Positions 21,139 to 48,509 of a DNA stretch of 64,000 nucleotides are shown one piece after another. The notes below the pieces were generated by a model. That model was not told the DNA's origin. It did not search any database and saw only the letters and a program-made list of their open reading frames with translations. Numbering within the stretch: position 1 is the first letter of the stretch; the number at the start of each line of letters is the position of its first letter. A program made the translations under genes and the position numbers. The stretch comes from Phaeosaccion multiseriatum (taxonomy: Eukaryota > Ochrophyta, other classes): NCBI GenBank assembly GCA_965112735.1, contig OZ218950.1:3100001-3164000 (forward strand), in the 5' to 3' direction.

Positions 21139-24094
21139 TGCTGCTGCCACCTCCCTCCTCGTCGTCCTCTGCACCGCTATCACCTCCATCCCCCTCCTTC
21201 GACTCGTCTGCACCAGTGCCACTTTCCTTCGCCCTCGCCCGCTTCGCCCGTTTTTTCGCGTCCGCCTGCTGCGCGCTCCATAAATTATACACGGTGGTCC
21301 ACACCAGCTGATTGAAGCGGCGCTTGTGAGAATCAGAACGAGACTTGATGTCAAAGGCGTCTTTGACTGCGTCAAACATGCTTCGCGCTTCTTCAAGCGT
21401 CGGCTTGTCCTTCCAGAGCCCCTTTTCTTTCGCCGCGGATTCAATCGCACCCATCAAACAGCAAAATTTTGACATCCTTCGCTTCTCCGCCCTCCCCTGC
21501 ACGTCTGCTGTCGTGAATTCTCGAAGGCGAGGAGTGCCTGTCATCCAAGCATCCCAAGCAGCGCGCACAGTGAAGCTAGGGACCTCAAAGTGCTCGGGAA
21601 GGGTATGCCACCGGCCGTTGTAGAGATACAGAGGTGGCTGATCTGCACCTGCACAAGAAGAAGAAGAGGGCGGGGCGCTGCTCGAACCCTCACCAAGGCC
21701 CAGAGTGCCTGCCTGGTGAGCCGCGAGAAGGTCGCTGAGCCCACTCTTAGAAAAGGCTGCGTCGAGGGTCGTCTGCAGGGCCCTGCTCACACCCAGACTG
21801 GTGACAGTGCCAGAGGCCTGTGCATTCTCCTCCAGAACGTCACGGATCAGCGTCTCCAAGTCGACCTTGATCGTCTGGCCCAACACCTCAAGCTTGCCGC
21901 CTAGAGAGGCCACGCTGTCCGCCACGACTTGGAATTGCCTCAGCTGCACGACGTGGGGAGGAATCCCGGTTGCAGAAATCTCGTCCGTCTCGTCCGGATA
22001 CTTCAGCACGACATGCTCTGAAAGGTCCGCCAGCAACCTTTGATCTCGGAAGAGCTGTGTCGTGAAAAGAGGGTGATTCTCCTGAAGAGTGCTGCGCAGA
22101 AAGCCGGCGTGGTACACCACACTGGCAAGACAGAATTCAGCCACCTTCCTCAATCTCAGCGGCACGTCCCTGAAGCAGCTCACAATGGCTCCCGCGAGCA
22201 CGTCTTCAATGCCCTCCTTCGCTGTGCCGTCCACCTTGAGGCGCTGAAAAAAGGGAGGAAGCAATGCAAACTCCTTCGCTGAGATGTTCGCCCCGGAGGC
22301 AGCCCGGCCCACATACTGATCTGCTGCATTGATGGGGTTGAAGTAGATGCCCTGGACGCCGGGAAGAGACCATCCCATTCGAAGTTGCACAGCAATTGGG
22401 TTGGGAGCAGCGGACGAGCCGCTTGTGACGTGCGAGGCAGCGCCCTTGCGCCCAGAATGAGTGCCGAGGTCCTCTGGAGTCAGCCCCATGCCTTCCAAAA
22501 TGGACGAGTTCGCCGCCGCCGTACGTCTGAGGAAGCCGCAATACCTATCGTACTGATTGTTGCCAGCGAACAGCGCGTTCTTCTCAAAACCAAAGCTCAG
22601 GAGGTAAACACCAAGCGCGAGGACGGGGCAGATCTCCGGCATGATTGGATTCGCGTAGACGTGGCGAGGATGTCGGGCCTTCTCTCCCAGCTGGTCGCCC
22701 TTTTGCTTCCCAAAATAGACGCAGAGCGCGTCCCCCTTCCACTCGAGATGATCGAGACAAATCTCCACACAGTTGGTGGCGCGGCACATCAGATTCCAGG
22801 AGAGAACGAGGAAGGGGTGGCCAAAGGCGCCCTGTCTGTGCCCGTTCTCACAGACTGCCGAGCTCAGCATTGCTGCGATGTACACAAGCGAAGGAAACAG
22901 TGGCAACCAAAGACGGCGTCAGGGCTAGGAAGTGAGTGGGGGGCAGTCAATGCATCAGCCACTTGTCTCCACCCACTCCACTAGTTTCCACTGTCCACTG
23001 ACTCCACACAGCTGGGAATTTACCTTTGGCAAGAGCGCGGTAGAGAGCGAACGGCATGGGAGCCTTCCCTTCTCTGACTTCGACATTTCCCTCCTGCTTC
23101 TCTCCTGCGATCGTCCTCTTCAGCCCCTTGGTGAGCGTCGCAAGGTCGCTTTGCAATTTGCGGTGCTGCTCCTCCTGATGGTAGTCTCTGTACAGATTGA
23201 AGAGTGCAGAGCGTTTCGACTGTGCACCGGCCTTGGATAAGCCCTTCGGCCCCTTCTTGACTTCAAGCAGCCACCCGAAGAACGCGTCGGCTGTCAGCAG
23301 ATGGAACAGCAAAGGGTGCGGCGCCCGAGGTGCTTGGATCAAGTGTGCCTTCACCCGCTTCGTCCACTGCGCCTCAGCCTTCTTCTTGGCCTTTGCTTGG
23401 GCTTTCGCTGCTCTCGACACCTCAGCCGGCGTCTGCTGTGCCGCTGCAGTGGCACCACCCGCTCCGCCAGGTGCGGCGGCTGCTGCGGCTGCTGCTGCTC
23501 TCCTCTGTGCTTCCTCCTCTTCCCCATCTTCCCCGTCTTCCTCCTCTTCCCCCTCCGGTGGAGCAAATGCTGTCCTGAAGTCAGGGTCCAGAAGCTCCGG
23601 GTGCTTGCGGAAGAGGTATCGGATCAGCATCGTGGAGGCGCATGCATATCCACTTCTCGAGCGTGGGGCGATGGTGTTGTTTCGGGGGTTCTGAATCTGC
23701 TGCTGCTCTGCAGTAAGCGGTGCTTCTTCCCCCTCTGCTGCTGGTGCTTCCGGAACCGTAGCAACAGCGACGTCAGCCATGGTATACTCTGTTCTCCTGC
23801 AAATTCACGTGGGAGATGCCCCTCCCACCACTGGCATCAGCTGTTACAGCCGGGTATCGTCCGCGCAGCCGCTGCTCCTCTTACATAGCTGCACTGTGCA
23901 AATATGCTGATGCTGTGAATGAAATAAACTCCACGTGGGGAGGGGGGGGAGAATGCCCCACAACCAAAAAATATTGGATAAAAAACTTGAAAAACGAGCA
24001 TTTATGGCCCATAAAATATCCAAAACAATTATTTCGTGGGGCAGGTGCCCCACTTCACGGTACTATTAGACATACGGACTACAGAGAACTGAAA
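20461..24094 (-). mobile_element. Crypton-like tyrosine-recombinase DNA transposon, copy 2
   Basis: Second copy of the 3.6-kb element, same orientation as copy 1. Compared by eye it differs by one fewer CAG in the poly-Ala tract and one G/A change in the left border (CACCTGAG versus CACCTAAG). The border palindromes are at 20495-20513 and 24036-24053. It begins about 70 bp after the PPR stop codon and ends in a (GT)n tract at about 24103-24128. The left flank ATTGACTTAATAGGAATCACCT is continuous here, while in copy 1 it is split by about 31 bp. Confidence 0.85.
20720..23780 (-). CDS. Crypton tyrosine recombinase with GCR1_C-like domain and PHD-like zinc finger (copy 2)
   Basis: Two exons (23780-23024 and 22872-20720) give 969 residues, identical in translation to copy 1 apart from one fewer Ala in the poly-Ala run. 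The Arg, Lys, His-x-x-Arg and Tyr catalytic positions, the GCR1_C-like region and the C-terminal Cys/His cluster are all intact. No premature stop or frameshift is present, so this copy is also potentially active. Confidence 0.87.
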
Positions 24095-24404
24095 GTGTGA
24101 AAGTGTGTGTGTGTGTGTGTGTGTGTGTAGGTGTCGCTGTGTCTCCGGGGCCCGCGAGGGGCCGGTTACTCCCCCTCTAGGGCGGGGAGGGGGAGTGCGG
24201 GACCGGCTCCGCGGTTGAGCCGGCCCAGGAAGGCGCGCTGCAGCGAGGGGAAAAGAAAAGAGAACAAATTGCAAATGTCAACTGCAAGTGAAGAACCAAC
24301 GTGAATTTCGGGCCACTTGCTTGATTCGGCCCACAAAGCCGTGGAGGGTAGAGGGCTCCTTCTTGAGGGCTGTGAGGCAGCGTTTAGACAAATCATTCGT
24401 TCAG
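24095..24404. other. 310-bp spacer with GC-rich hairpins upstream of the TPR gene
   Basis: Starts with a (GT)n tract, then holds two perfect GC-rich hairpins: arms ACTCCCCCTC/GAGGGGGAGT at 24168-24196 and CCGGCTC/GAGCCGG at 24203-24223. A weaker third lies at about 24145-24165. These sit 180-260 bp before the start codon and could be in the 5' UTR or promoter of the next gene. Confidence 0.5.
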
Positions 24405-26119
24405 ATGCTTGGGCTTATATGGACCGGGCTTCATGCGCTGGTCCTGCTCCTTTGTGCCGGGTGCAACGTCTCGCATGCTTTCCTGCTTCCCACATCAACC
24501 ACCTCAACCGTTGCCCCATACAGTAGCAGCAATCGTGCTTGTGGGAGTGTTTGCAACCACGTCTCGGAATCATGGCGTAGCGCTGACAGGAGAAGGTGCA
24601 GTGAAGGGGCGAGTTCTGCTTTGGCGAGCAGCTCCAGCGGCACTGTTGGAGCGACGGTGGGGAAGGGTGGCTTGGAGGATTACAACGGTGACAACTACAA
24701 GGCCTACATCTCTCGCGGCATGATGCGGTTCAGGGACTGCCGAATTGAAGCCAGTTTACGTGAGTGCTCACTTGATTGGCCCATGTGACGAAAGAGCTGT
24801 GCGTTGTGACTAAAAACTTCTCTTCAAGTTAGAGGCTTTCGGCCTCTAGGCATATCGGAAAGAACCATGATGACTTGGCCGCATGCTTGAGTCCGCTGTT
24901 GCCCTCTCCTACTGAACAGCTGGATGTATCCTCCTGCAACCCCCCCCCGCGTGATCTCGTGCTTGAGCGTTTTCGAGAATTACTATTACCGACCTACAGT
25001 GGGTCTTGAATGGTGAAGAGTGAAGAGTGGATTGGGGGTATTGACAGCGTCCCATTCTTCCCCCCCTCCTTCCAACAGGTGATTTTGATAAGGTCGTGGA
25101 GATTCAGCCGAGCCTGGCCCCTTACATGTGGCAAAGGGGTCTCAGTCTATACTATGGTACGTCTTGCAGAGGAGGAGCGAGGTCCTCTCGCTCCCCCCTT
25201 CCTCCTCTTCCCTTTACTCATGTTTGTTCTCATGGTTCCTCCTCCGCCCAACTCTTCGCGGTCCGCATTTGACACCTATCCCCGTTCGACCTCAACCCCC
25301 TTGCTGTTCGTGTCCCAATGCCCTTTCTGCAGACGATCGCTTCGCGGAGGGGGCAGAGCAATTCAGAAAGGATGTGTCTGTGAATCCGAATGACACAGGT
25401 ACGTAAGTACGTACGTGAATGCATGCACCATCTCCCTTCTTCCCTCTCTCCCCGTGGTGGTGCCTCAAAGCCGTCCACCCACGGCAATCACCATCCTCTC
25501 CTCCCACCCGACCCCAAGAAGGGTTGAAGCACATCCCTCTTCTCCCTCCCACACTTTCTATTGAAGCAAATCCCTCGTCCCTCTCCCGCGTTTTTTGTTC
25601 TTTCTCTCCCTCTTCTCCCTTTGTTCCTTACTGCCGTCCTATTGTTGCAAACTTGCACAGAGGAGGCCATTTGGGCCCTGCTGTGCGAGGCTCGACAGCC
25701 GTCCATCGGCTTCGACAAGGCGCAAAAGAGCATGATCCCTTTGGGCAAGTAAGTGCATGTGCATGTGTCAACCACGACTGCCTCCTCTCTGACACGAGTG
25801 GTGTGCTACCATTCTCTCTCTATCTCCTTTTCCCTCTCTCGTTTCTCCCCCTCTTCTCTCTTTTCTCCCTCCTCCTCCTTCTCGTCCTCTTCACCCTCAT
25901 CCATCCACTGCCATCCACCCACCCACCTACCCCCTTCCACAGGGAGCCTCGACCCGTCATGAAGGTTGCTTACAACCTCTTTGCCGGCAAAGCAACCCCC
26001 GAAGACCTGGCCAAATTCACTACAGTCACGTCGGACAATCGAGGCGACTTCTACTCAAAGCTCTATTTGGGGCTCTACCACGAGGCCAAAGGACACGACA
26101 AGCTTGCTCAGATGTGTAA

Positions 26120-26161
<42 letters not shown>

Positions 26162-26601
26162 TCTCTCTCTTTATCTATCTCTCGCTCTTTCTATTTCTCC
26201 TGTCAGTAGCAGCTCCGGATGATGGCGGATGATGCCACACACAGTTGTGCGGACTCTCCTCTCCTCTCCCCATGACATACTCAATCGACCTCAGCAGACG
26301 CCCTAGATGATGTCGATTCAGCCCTGTTAGTGACGACGTACTTGAGCTGAGCTTTCTTGAGCTGGCGCATCATGACACGCACGCGCCCACCTCCCTCCCT
26401 CTCAGAGTCCCTCTCCTCTTATCCCTTATCCTCGCCGTCCTCTGCCCTGCCCTGCTCTGGTGTGGTGGTGTTTGTTTCTTCATTGTTGCTGTGTGCCTCC
26501 CCGCCGCAGACATTACAATGGCGGTCAACTCGCCGTACGGGAGCTCAGGGGATTACATGTACTCCCTCGCCGCTGTCCATCAACACAAGAGGGGTTGGTG
26601 A
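24405..26601 (+). CDS. Plastid-targeted TPR-like protein
   Basis: Six exons (24405-24759, 25079-25156, 25333-25398, 25661-25748, 25943-26115, 26510-26601) give 283 residues. The start at 24405 is chosen because it begins a signal peptide (LHALVLLLCAGCNVSHAFLLP) with an H-A-F-L cleavage motif, the heterokont plastid-import signature. The mature protein has tetratricopeptide-like units: YKAYISRGMMRFRDC, FDKVVEIQPSLAPYMWQRGL, FAEGAEQFRKDVSVNPND. Later segments (FYSKLYLGLYHEAKGHDKL; SPYGSSGDYMYSLAAVHQHK) continue the helical repeat pattern of an algal family of TPR proteins likely to act as a plastid scaffold. No enzymatic motif is seen. A further small exon within the last intron cannot be excluded. 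Confidence 0.75.
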
Positions 26602-27535
26602 GCGATGTACAAGGGTTGGTGATACAGCCTCCAATCGGAGCTCCAAGAGGCGCCCGGGGTTGATGCAGGCCAGAGGAGAGGGGAGGGATGGAACGAAGGG
26701 GGGGGGGGAGGGTGAGGGGGTGACCATTGGGGGATGTATAGATCAAGGCCTCTTGCTTGGTGCCGAATGCTTGGCCTCTTGTTGAGGGCAGGGCCAGCGG
26801 GGTTACTCCCGATCAATTTTTTGAAAGGAGGAATGATTTTGTATTTTTGCTTCTCAGAGACTGCGATTTCACTCAGCCACTTCCACTCATTGCCAGTGAG
26901 AGAGGGAGGAAGGGACAAGCGAGGGATGCACTTGGGAAGGTGGAGGAAGGCAAGGTGGGTGAAGGGAAAAGACGAAGTTCCGTTTGTTTTCTTTTTGGAG
27001 TTAATAACGAGAGGGGACAGTTAACGTTAAGCCTGGGTTGAAACTCGACATCAGACTAACCCTTGGCGACACGCTCAGTTGAATGGGTGTGGTGGCGCTT
27101 TCTGCACCTCCTCCTCACCCGTCCCCACGTCAGTAAGCTCCCCGCGTGCCGTCTACTTCCCAGCGAACCTATCACCCGCTACCACGGGCTTGCTGGTGCT
27201 GGTGCTGCTACTGCTGCTACTGCTGCTGCTGCTACTGCTGCTGCTGCTACTGCTGCTGCTGCTACTGCTGTCTGCTGCTGCTGGTGTGGCTTTGGTGTTG
27301 CTGTTGCAGCTGTCGTAGAGTCCACGACGCACGCTGGCCGCACCTCTTCGTCAGCAATTGACTGGCTTGTGGTGGGGGATACAACAGAACATGTCCTAGG
27401 TGCACATTTGCCGATGGGGACTCGGTAGTGCATGAAGCCCGTAGCCGGCTTCTCCAGTCCGCGGGTATGGCGAGAGAGCTACCGCTATCGCCTCCTGGTG
27501 GTGTGTGGTGTGTGGCATACGGCCAGCTATGAAGC
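26602..27535. other. Convergent intergenic region, 0.9 kb
   Basis: Lies between the TPR gene stop (+) and the small membrane protein stop (-). It contains a (CTG/CTA)n tract at about 27188-27290 that translates to poly-Ala on the minus strand. A minus-strand open frame with that tract could be an alternative terminal exon of the membrane protein gene, but it shows no other protein-like features. A partial motif GGTTGGTGATACAGCC lies near 26614. Confidence 0.4.
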
Positions 27536-27864
27536 TCATTTTCCTCTCTGGCTGTGGCGTGCAGATCCTGGTGGAGGTGTGAGACACACACCCTCACAAC
27601 CCCACAACCCCGTGTGCCATTTTCGTTGGCAATCCAGTCCGCATGGCTGGGCGGGCCGAGAAAGCCAGACACGAGCACTCTCTCCGAGTTGAGAGGGAGG
27701 GGCTCCTACGTACCCTTGAGCTTGACGTAGGAGCTCTCTTTGCTGAGCTTTCCCAGCCAGAACACAAAGGCCAGCATGTGCACCACCACGAGCCCAAAGA
27801 TGAGGGACTGCACCGCTGGGCTCAGCTTCCCCATCCCAAACAGGTCCACCAGCTCCTGCTGCAT
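27536..27864 (-). CDS. Single-span small membrane protein (tentative)
   Basis: Two exons (27864-27714 and 27567-27536) give about 60 residues. A charged/amphipathic N-terminus (MQQELVDLFGMGKLSP) is followed by one strong transmembrane helix (LIFGLVVVHMLAFVFWLGKL) and a short basic tail (GSARHSQRGK). The intron has good donor (GTACGT) and acceptor (CCACCAG) sites and the frame closes. I do not recognise the family; similar microproteins often sit in the ER or mitochondrial membranes. The start codon is the first Met near the helix, but the frame is open upstream, so the true start could lie further 5'. It is divergent from the calpain gene with about 380 bp between starts. Confidence 0.5.
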
Positions 27865-28244
27865 CTTGAAAGGCAGGTGCCTCCGGCTGCTGGTCTTACG
27901 TTCGTCTCTTAGCCTACTATCGCTTGCAGAACGACGCTCGGGCTGGCGCGAATATTGGGGGGGGATCGAGCGGAAAAGCAGAGTGGAGGGGAAGTAAGTG
28001 AACGAACGGGACTTGGGACATAGAGGAAAGCCCATCATCCAAAGCGAAGAACATCGAGAAGATCGACACTTACCTCCGGAGATCGACACAACCTCTCCAG
28101 GATCAACAAGGGGAAGAGATGGAAAAAAGAAAAAAAAAGGATGTCAAAAAAGACGGGAACCTAGCAGTAAGGCAATGAAAATCGAGATCGATTTTAGGCA
28201 ACGGTTGGGTTGAAATCTCACAAAAGAGTGTTTGCTGCACCAAG
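27865..28244. promoter_or_regulatory. Divergent promoter region of the small membrane protein and calpain genes
   Basis: 380 bp separate the two start codons. The stretch has an A-rich segment around 28117-28150. No specific element was recognised. Confidence 0.35.
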
Positions 28245-44423
<16,179 letters not shown>

Positions 44424-44902
44424 TCAAGTGTGCGTGAGAAGAGACAGGAGTCAAGGAGCAGCCAGCGCAGGAGAGGATTTCGTCGTGAGTTCGTGCGTGC
44501 GTGCGTGAGTGGGTGCCTGCCTGCATGCGTGCGCCACAGAGACGGAGATAGATGGCGGCCAGGGGCAATGGGTGTCCAGCCTTAGCACACAAACACCTGT
44601 CCCTTCAATGGATCGAATGGAAGCTTCCGATTCCCTCACCCTGAATCAAACCTTCAGTCTCGACCCCGAGATCACCAAAAAGAAACCAAAACAAGAAGTT
44701 CACACCCAGGGGGTGGGATGTTGTGTTGTGTTGTAGCAGTTTTTTCAACAAAATTTCAGCTCATGATTGCACCTGAGATTCGCTTAGAGTTGGGGCAGGT
44801 GGGGGTGAGTTAGATGAGCAGAGAGCCCTCACAAGGCAAACGAAGGGGACATTCGACGCTTAACCAAGACTAGCTCGTGCCAGAGTCATCTCTCTAGCAA
44901 GG
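44424..44902. other. Intergenic region between the calpain and GDPD genes
   Basis: This 479-bp interval has no gene-like frame. It should contain the calpain 3' UTR and the promoter of the downstream gene. A short TGCG repeat lies at about 44490-44510. Confidence 0.45.
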
Positions 44903-47496
44903 ATGGCCGCTGAGGTGGAGAGTGGGGAAGGAGCCGAAACCACGGACAAGTTGAAGGGCCCTGTTGTCGGAACCGAACAAGAAGACGGGACATTTGGAGA
45001 CGAGGCGTGCGGAGAGCACACGCCCTTCCCCCTGACCGATGTTTTGGTGGCGTCGTGCCTCCTCTTCCTTTCCACCTCGGACCTCATCAACTACCGGGGC
45101 GTGGCCCGCTCCACAAGGAAGGTCTTCGCGGCCTCCACACACGGGCTCCTGCACAGCCGGAGGTTGTTGAGAGACATTGAACACCTCAACGAGCTGCTCA
45201 AGATCCTGTCCAGTCTGGGGGAGGGCAGTGGGGAGGAGGAGGAGCAAGAGGATGTCAATGCTGCGCACCAGCATGACCTCGTAGATGTGGTGCATCGGGC
45301 CGCCACATCCACCTCGCCGACGCGGAGTCGCTCGCGCAGCGCAGCATCAACAACCCGCAGGCAGAGAGATTGTTCCCAACATCAGCAGGAGGAAAGGGAA
45401 GAGCAGCAGAAGAACGGGGAGGCCTTGGTTTCCCCGCCCTCCTCTCCTGTGCCTCTGGAGCAGCCACAGGCACTGACTGAGGAGCCCTCGAACCAGACCA
45501 ACCAAAATCCAGGAGGGGAGCACACGCAGGCTCCCCACAGTTCCACCGATGGTACGGTCGTGCACCACCAGAGAACCACTTCGAGGCCCATTCTGAGCAT
45601 CGGACATAAGGGCGCTCCCGGAGACGGGCGCACCTTCCACGGCAACACCATCGCCTCCTTTGTCGAGGCGGTGCGTCTCGGGGTCGACATTATTGAATTC
45701 GACCTTGTCTCTACCAGCGACGGAGGCCTGCTGTGCCACCACGACCCCATGGACGAGGAGAGTGGCAGGTGGTTCGGCGAGATGCGCATGTCGGAGGCCC
45801 GCAAGATCCTGCCGCCTGACGTGGCGTCGCTCGAGGATCTGCTGCGTTGCAAGCATCTGCGCGACGCCGAGCACGTCGGTCTTTACTTCGACCTCAAGGT
45901 AGGTGGGGTAGGTTAGGGTAGGGTAGGTGTGCGGTGCTGTGCCGTGCCGTGTAGAAAGGCGAAGCCAACCATATTTTTTTAACCTGTGTGCTGAACTAAC
46001 TCCCTCCCCCCCCCCCCCGTCGTCCGACCCGAAGTTCCGAATCTTAACCACCGACCCCCCCCCCCCCTCTTTCCCCTCCCCCTTCTCCCTCCCCCCCCAC
46101 AGCATACCAACATCGTAAAGCCCACCATGGCCATGATCCTGCGTGCCGTGACGGAGTGGGGCTGGGCCCCCGAGCGAGTCATCGTGGGCACCTTCAAGCA
46201 GATTGAGCTGCTCGAGATCAACGCATGGAGACGCTCTCACACAGAGCTGGCCACCATAAAGACAGTCTGCATCATCGACGCGGTACGTCGAGTCGCTTCA
46301 GTGGGCACGCTCACCGCACCCCTTTGTGTCGTCCCCCTTGTGTCTTACAAGCGTGTCTCTCTGTCTCTCTCTCGTTTATGAACCGCCTGGCTGATCACCT
46401 CCCCCCCCCCGCATCGCCCGCCCCGCCCTCGCTCCACCCTACCCAACCCTCTATGCTATCACAGGTGCCCATGTCCTTCGCTCGCGACTTTGAGGCCCTT
46501 CAAGTGTCAGCCCTGTCCATCGGTCTGAGCTGCGTCTTTCCCGAGTTTGTTGCCGACTGCCACCGTCGAGGCATTAGCGTCTACGTGTGGACCGTGAACA
46601 ACGAATTCATGATGGAGCGCCTTCTTGCCCTCAACGTCGACGGGGTGTGCACGGACTACCCTTTGCGTCTCGCGGCAGCGGTGGAGAAGCTCCAGCAGCA
46701 GAAGCAGAAGCAGGAGAAGGAGAAGGAGCACCTCGGGAAGGAGGAGGGGGAGTGGATTTCCATACCCCCCGTGCTGCACCGCATCAAACAGGAGCAGTGC
46801 CAGCAGCAGCAAGAGACGGGCAGCGAGGAGGAGAGGGCCGTTGGGGCGAGCGAGAGTGGCGGCAGCTGCGGCGAAGAGAGTGACGGTCTAGACTCGTGGC
46901 ACAGTGGGGGGGAGAGGAAGGGTGCCCCCGAGAAGGGCGAGAAGGAGGAGGAGGAAGAGGAAGAGAAGGCAGAGACCCTGCTGTCTCTGCTGTATAACAG
47001 CAACGCCCTTCGGGGCATTCGCAAGCAACTCGTGAGCCTTATGGAGGAAGCACGCAGCCTGCTCTCCCTCTGCAAACTCGACGCAGTTGTGGGCTCCTGC
47101 CTTGATACGGAGACAAAACACGCCCTCAAGGTGATGCTGGTGGCAGCCGAGCAGGGCGCCTCTACGGTGGTGGAGCACCTAAAGACGGGGCGGTGGGGGG
47201 CGGGGCTGGTCAGGTCCCTGTGTAACAGTAAGGTTGGGAGGGAGCTGCTGCTGTCTGTGGCCTCCAAGGACAAGAAGGGGGCTGTCTACACCGCCGCCAA
47301 CCCCACGGGGGAAGGGAGCAGTAGCAGCAGCAGCAGGAGTGGTGATGGGTGGGGCTTCTCGAAGGGGAACGGGGCGGATTCTCCGTGTCAACCCAAGAGG
47401 AAGGGCTCGATGCTTCCCATCGAGAAGGAGTGGGTCCAGTCCTGGGCGGACCAGGCACTTGCTGCGGACATGAAGAAGAAGCAGCAACAGCAACAA

Positions 47497-47527
<31 letters not shown>

Positions 47528-47574
47528 GGCAGAGTGCGAGGAGTGCGCAGGGTGTGGGCTGTGCACAGGACTAG
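44903..47574 (+). CDS. Glycerophosphodiester phosphodiesterase (GDPD) family protein with altered active-site residues
   Basis: Three exons (44903-45898, 46103-46282, 46465-47574) give 761 residues. An N-terminal segment (FPLTDVLVASCLLFLSTSDL) faintly resembles an F-box. The GDPD TIM barrel starts near residue 230: GHKGAPG, NTIASFVEAVRLGVDIIEFDL, HHDPMD, and ends with ISVYVWTVNN and LNVDGVCTDYP. His235, Glu265, Asp267 and His280 align with the family's catalytic/metal residues. However, the usual HRG is HKG, the Glu of the ENT motif is Gly, and the later ELK-type Glu is Asp (about D330). GDPDs hydrolyse glycerophosphodiesters to glycerol-3-phosphate and alcohol; activity here is uncertain. 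The C-terminal ~250 residues are a charged region ending in poly-Gln. I see no signal peptide. Confidence 0.82.
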
Positions 47575-48509
47575 CAAGAGGAGGAGGAGAGGGAGGAAGA
47601 GTAGTAGTAGTAGTAGTAGTAGTAGGAGGAGGAGGAGGAGGAGGTAGAGAAGGAGGAGGAGGAAGAAGAAGAGGAGGAAGACGAGGAGGGGGAAGGGGGG
47701 GAGCTGTCAACATGGGGCCGACCTAGTCCGTTCATTTTCCATTTTCGTCGCTTTTTTTAGGTAAAAAGTGATGGAGGCGGGTGAGAGGCCGGGCACAGCA
47801 CAGACACGCTATAGACGCACTGAATACGGGGGGGGGGAGGGGCTGTAGTTAGCTAAATAGAAGCATGGTACTTGAGGTGAATAGGAACAACACACCAAGC
47901 TGGGGGAGGGGGGGCAGGGGCAGGGGCAGAGCAGCATTTGTTTTGTTCACCTGAAGAAACTTTGACATCGACGTGAAATAATCAGAGTTGGCATTCCCAA
48001 GTTGACTGCAACTATCTATATCTTAGTTCGAATTGCCCCAATTTAGAGAGAGAGAGAGGGGGGGCAAGCGAGTCACCACGCGCCTCTCCCTCCCTCCCTC
48101 CCTCCCTCCCCACCCCCGCGCGTCGAGAGAGCAAGGTGCGCATCTGCTTGCTCAGTGCAAATCAGTTGTCATTCATCAACTCCTCCTCCTCCTCCTCCTC
48201 CTCCTCCTCCTTGCTGCTGCTCCTTCCCCGAGTGGCCGGCCTCGGTCAAGCGTAGACCAAAGCATGTATCATAGGCACGCATGCCTCCTACCACCCCACC
48301 CCACCCCGCGTGCTTGCGCGTGCGAAGCGAGGGAGGTCACGAGTCGGTCATTTCTCCCCGTGGTATAGCGCTCAAGGGGACATCCGCCCATCCTGGTCAT
48401 CAACACACACACACCATGCCCCCTTTTTTATTGCTGTGGGGAGTTGAATCGGCCGAACGGGTCGATTCCACGTTCCAAATTCGCTCTGGATCATAGTCTA
48501 CATTTTGGG
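47575..48509. other. Convergent intergenic region
   Basis: This 0.9-kb interval between the GDPD stop (+) and the ferredoxin stop (-) begins with GAG and AGT trinucleotide tracts (47578-47690) and contains (TCC)n at about 48181-48210. No gene recognised. Confidence 0.45.

Noticed and set aside
8950-24094. Interpreting the two elements as LTRs of a giant retrotransposon flanking the PPR gene
   Set aside because: Each copy encodes its own complete tyrosine recombinase; there is no reverse transcriptase, integrase core or primer-binding site between them.
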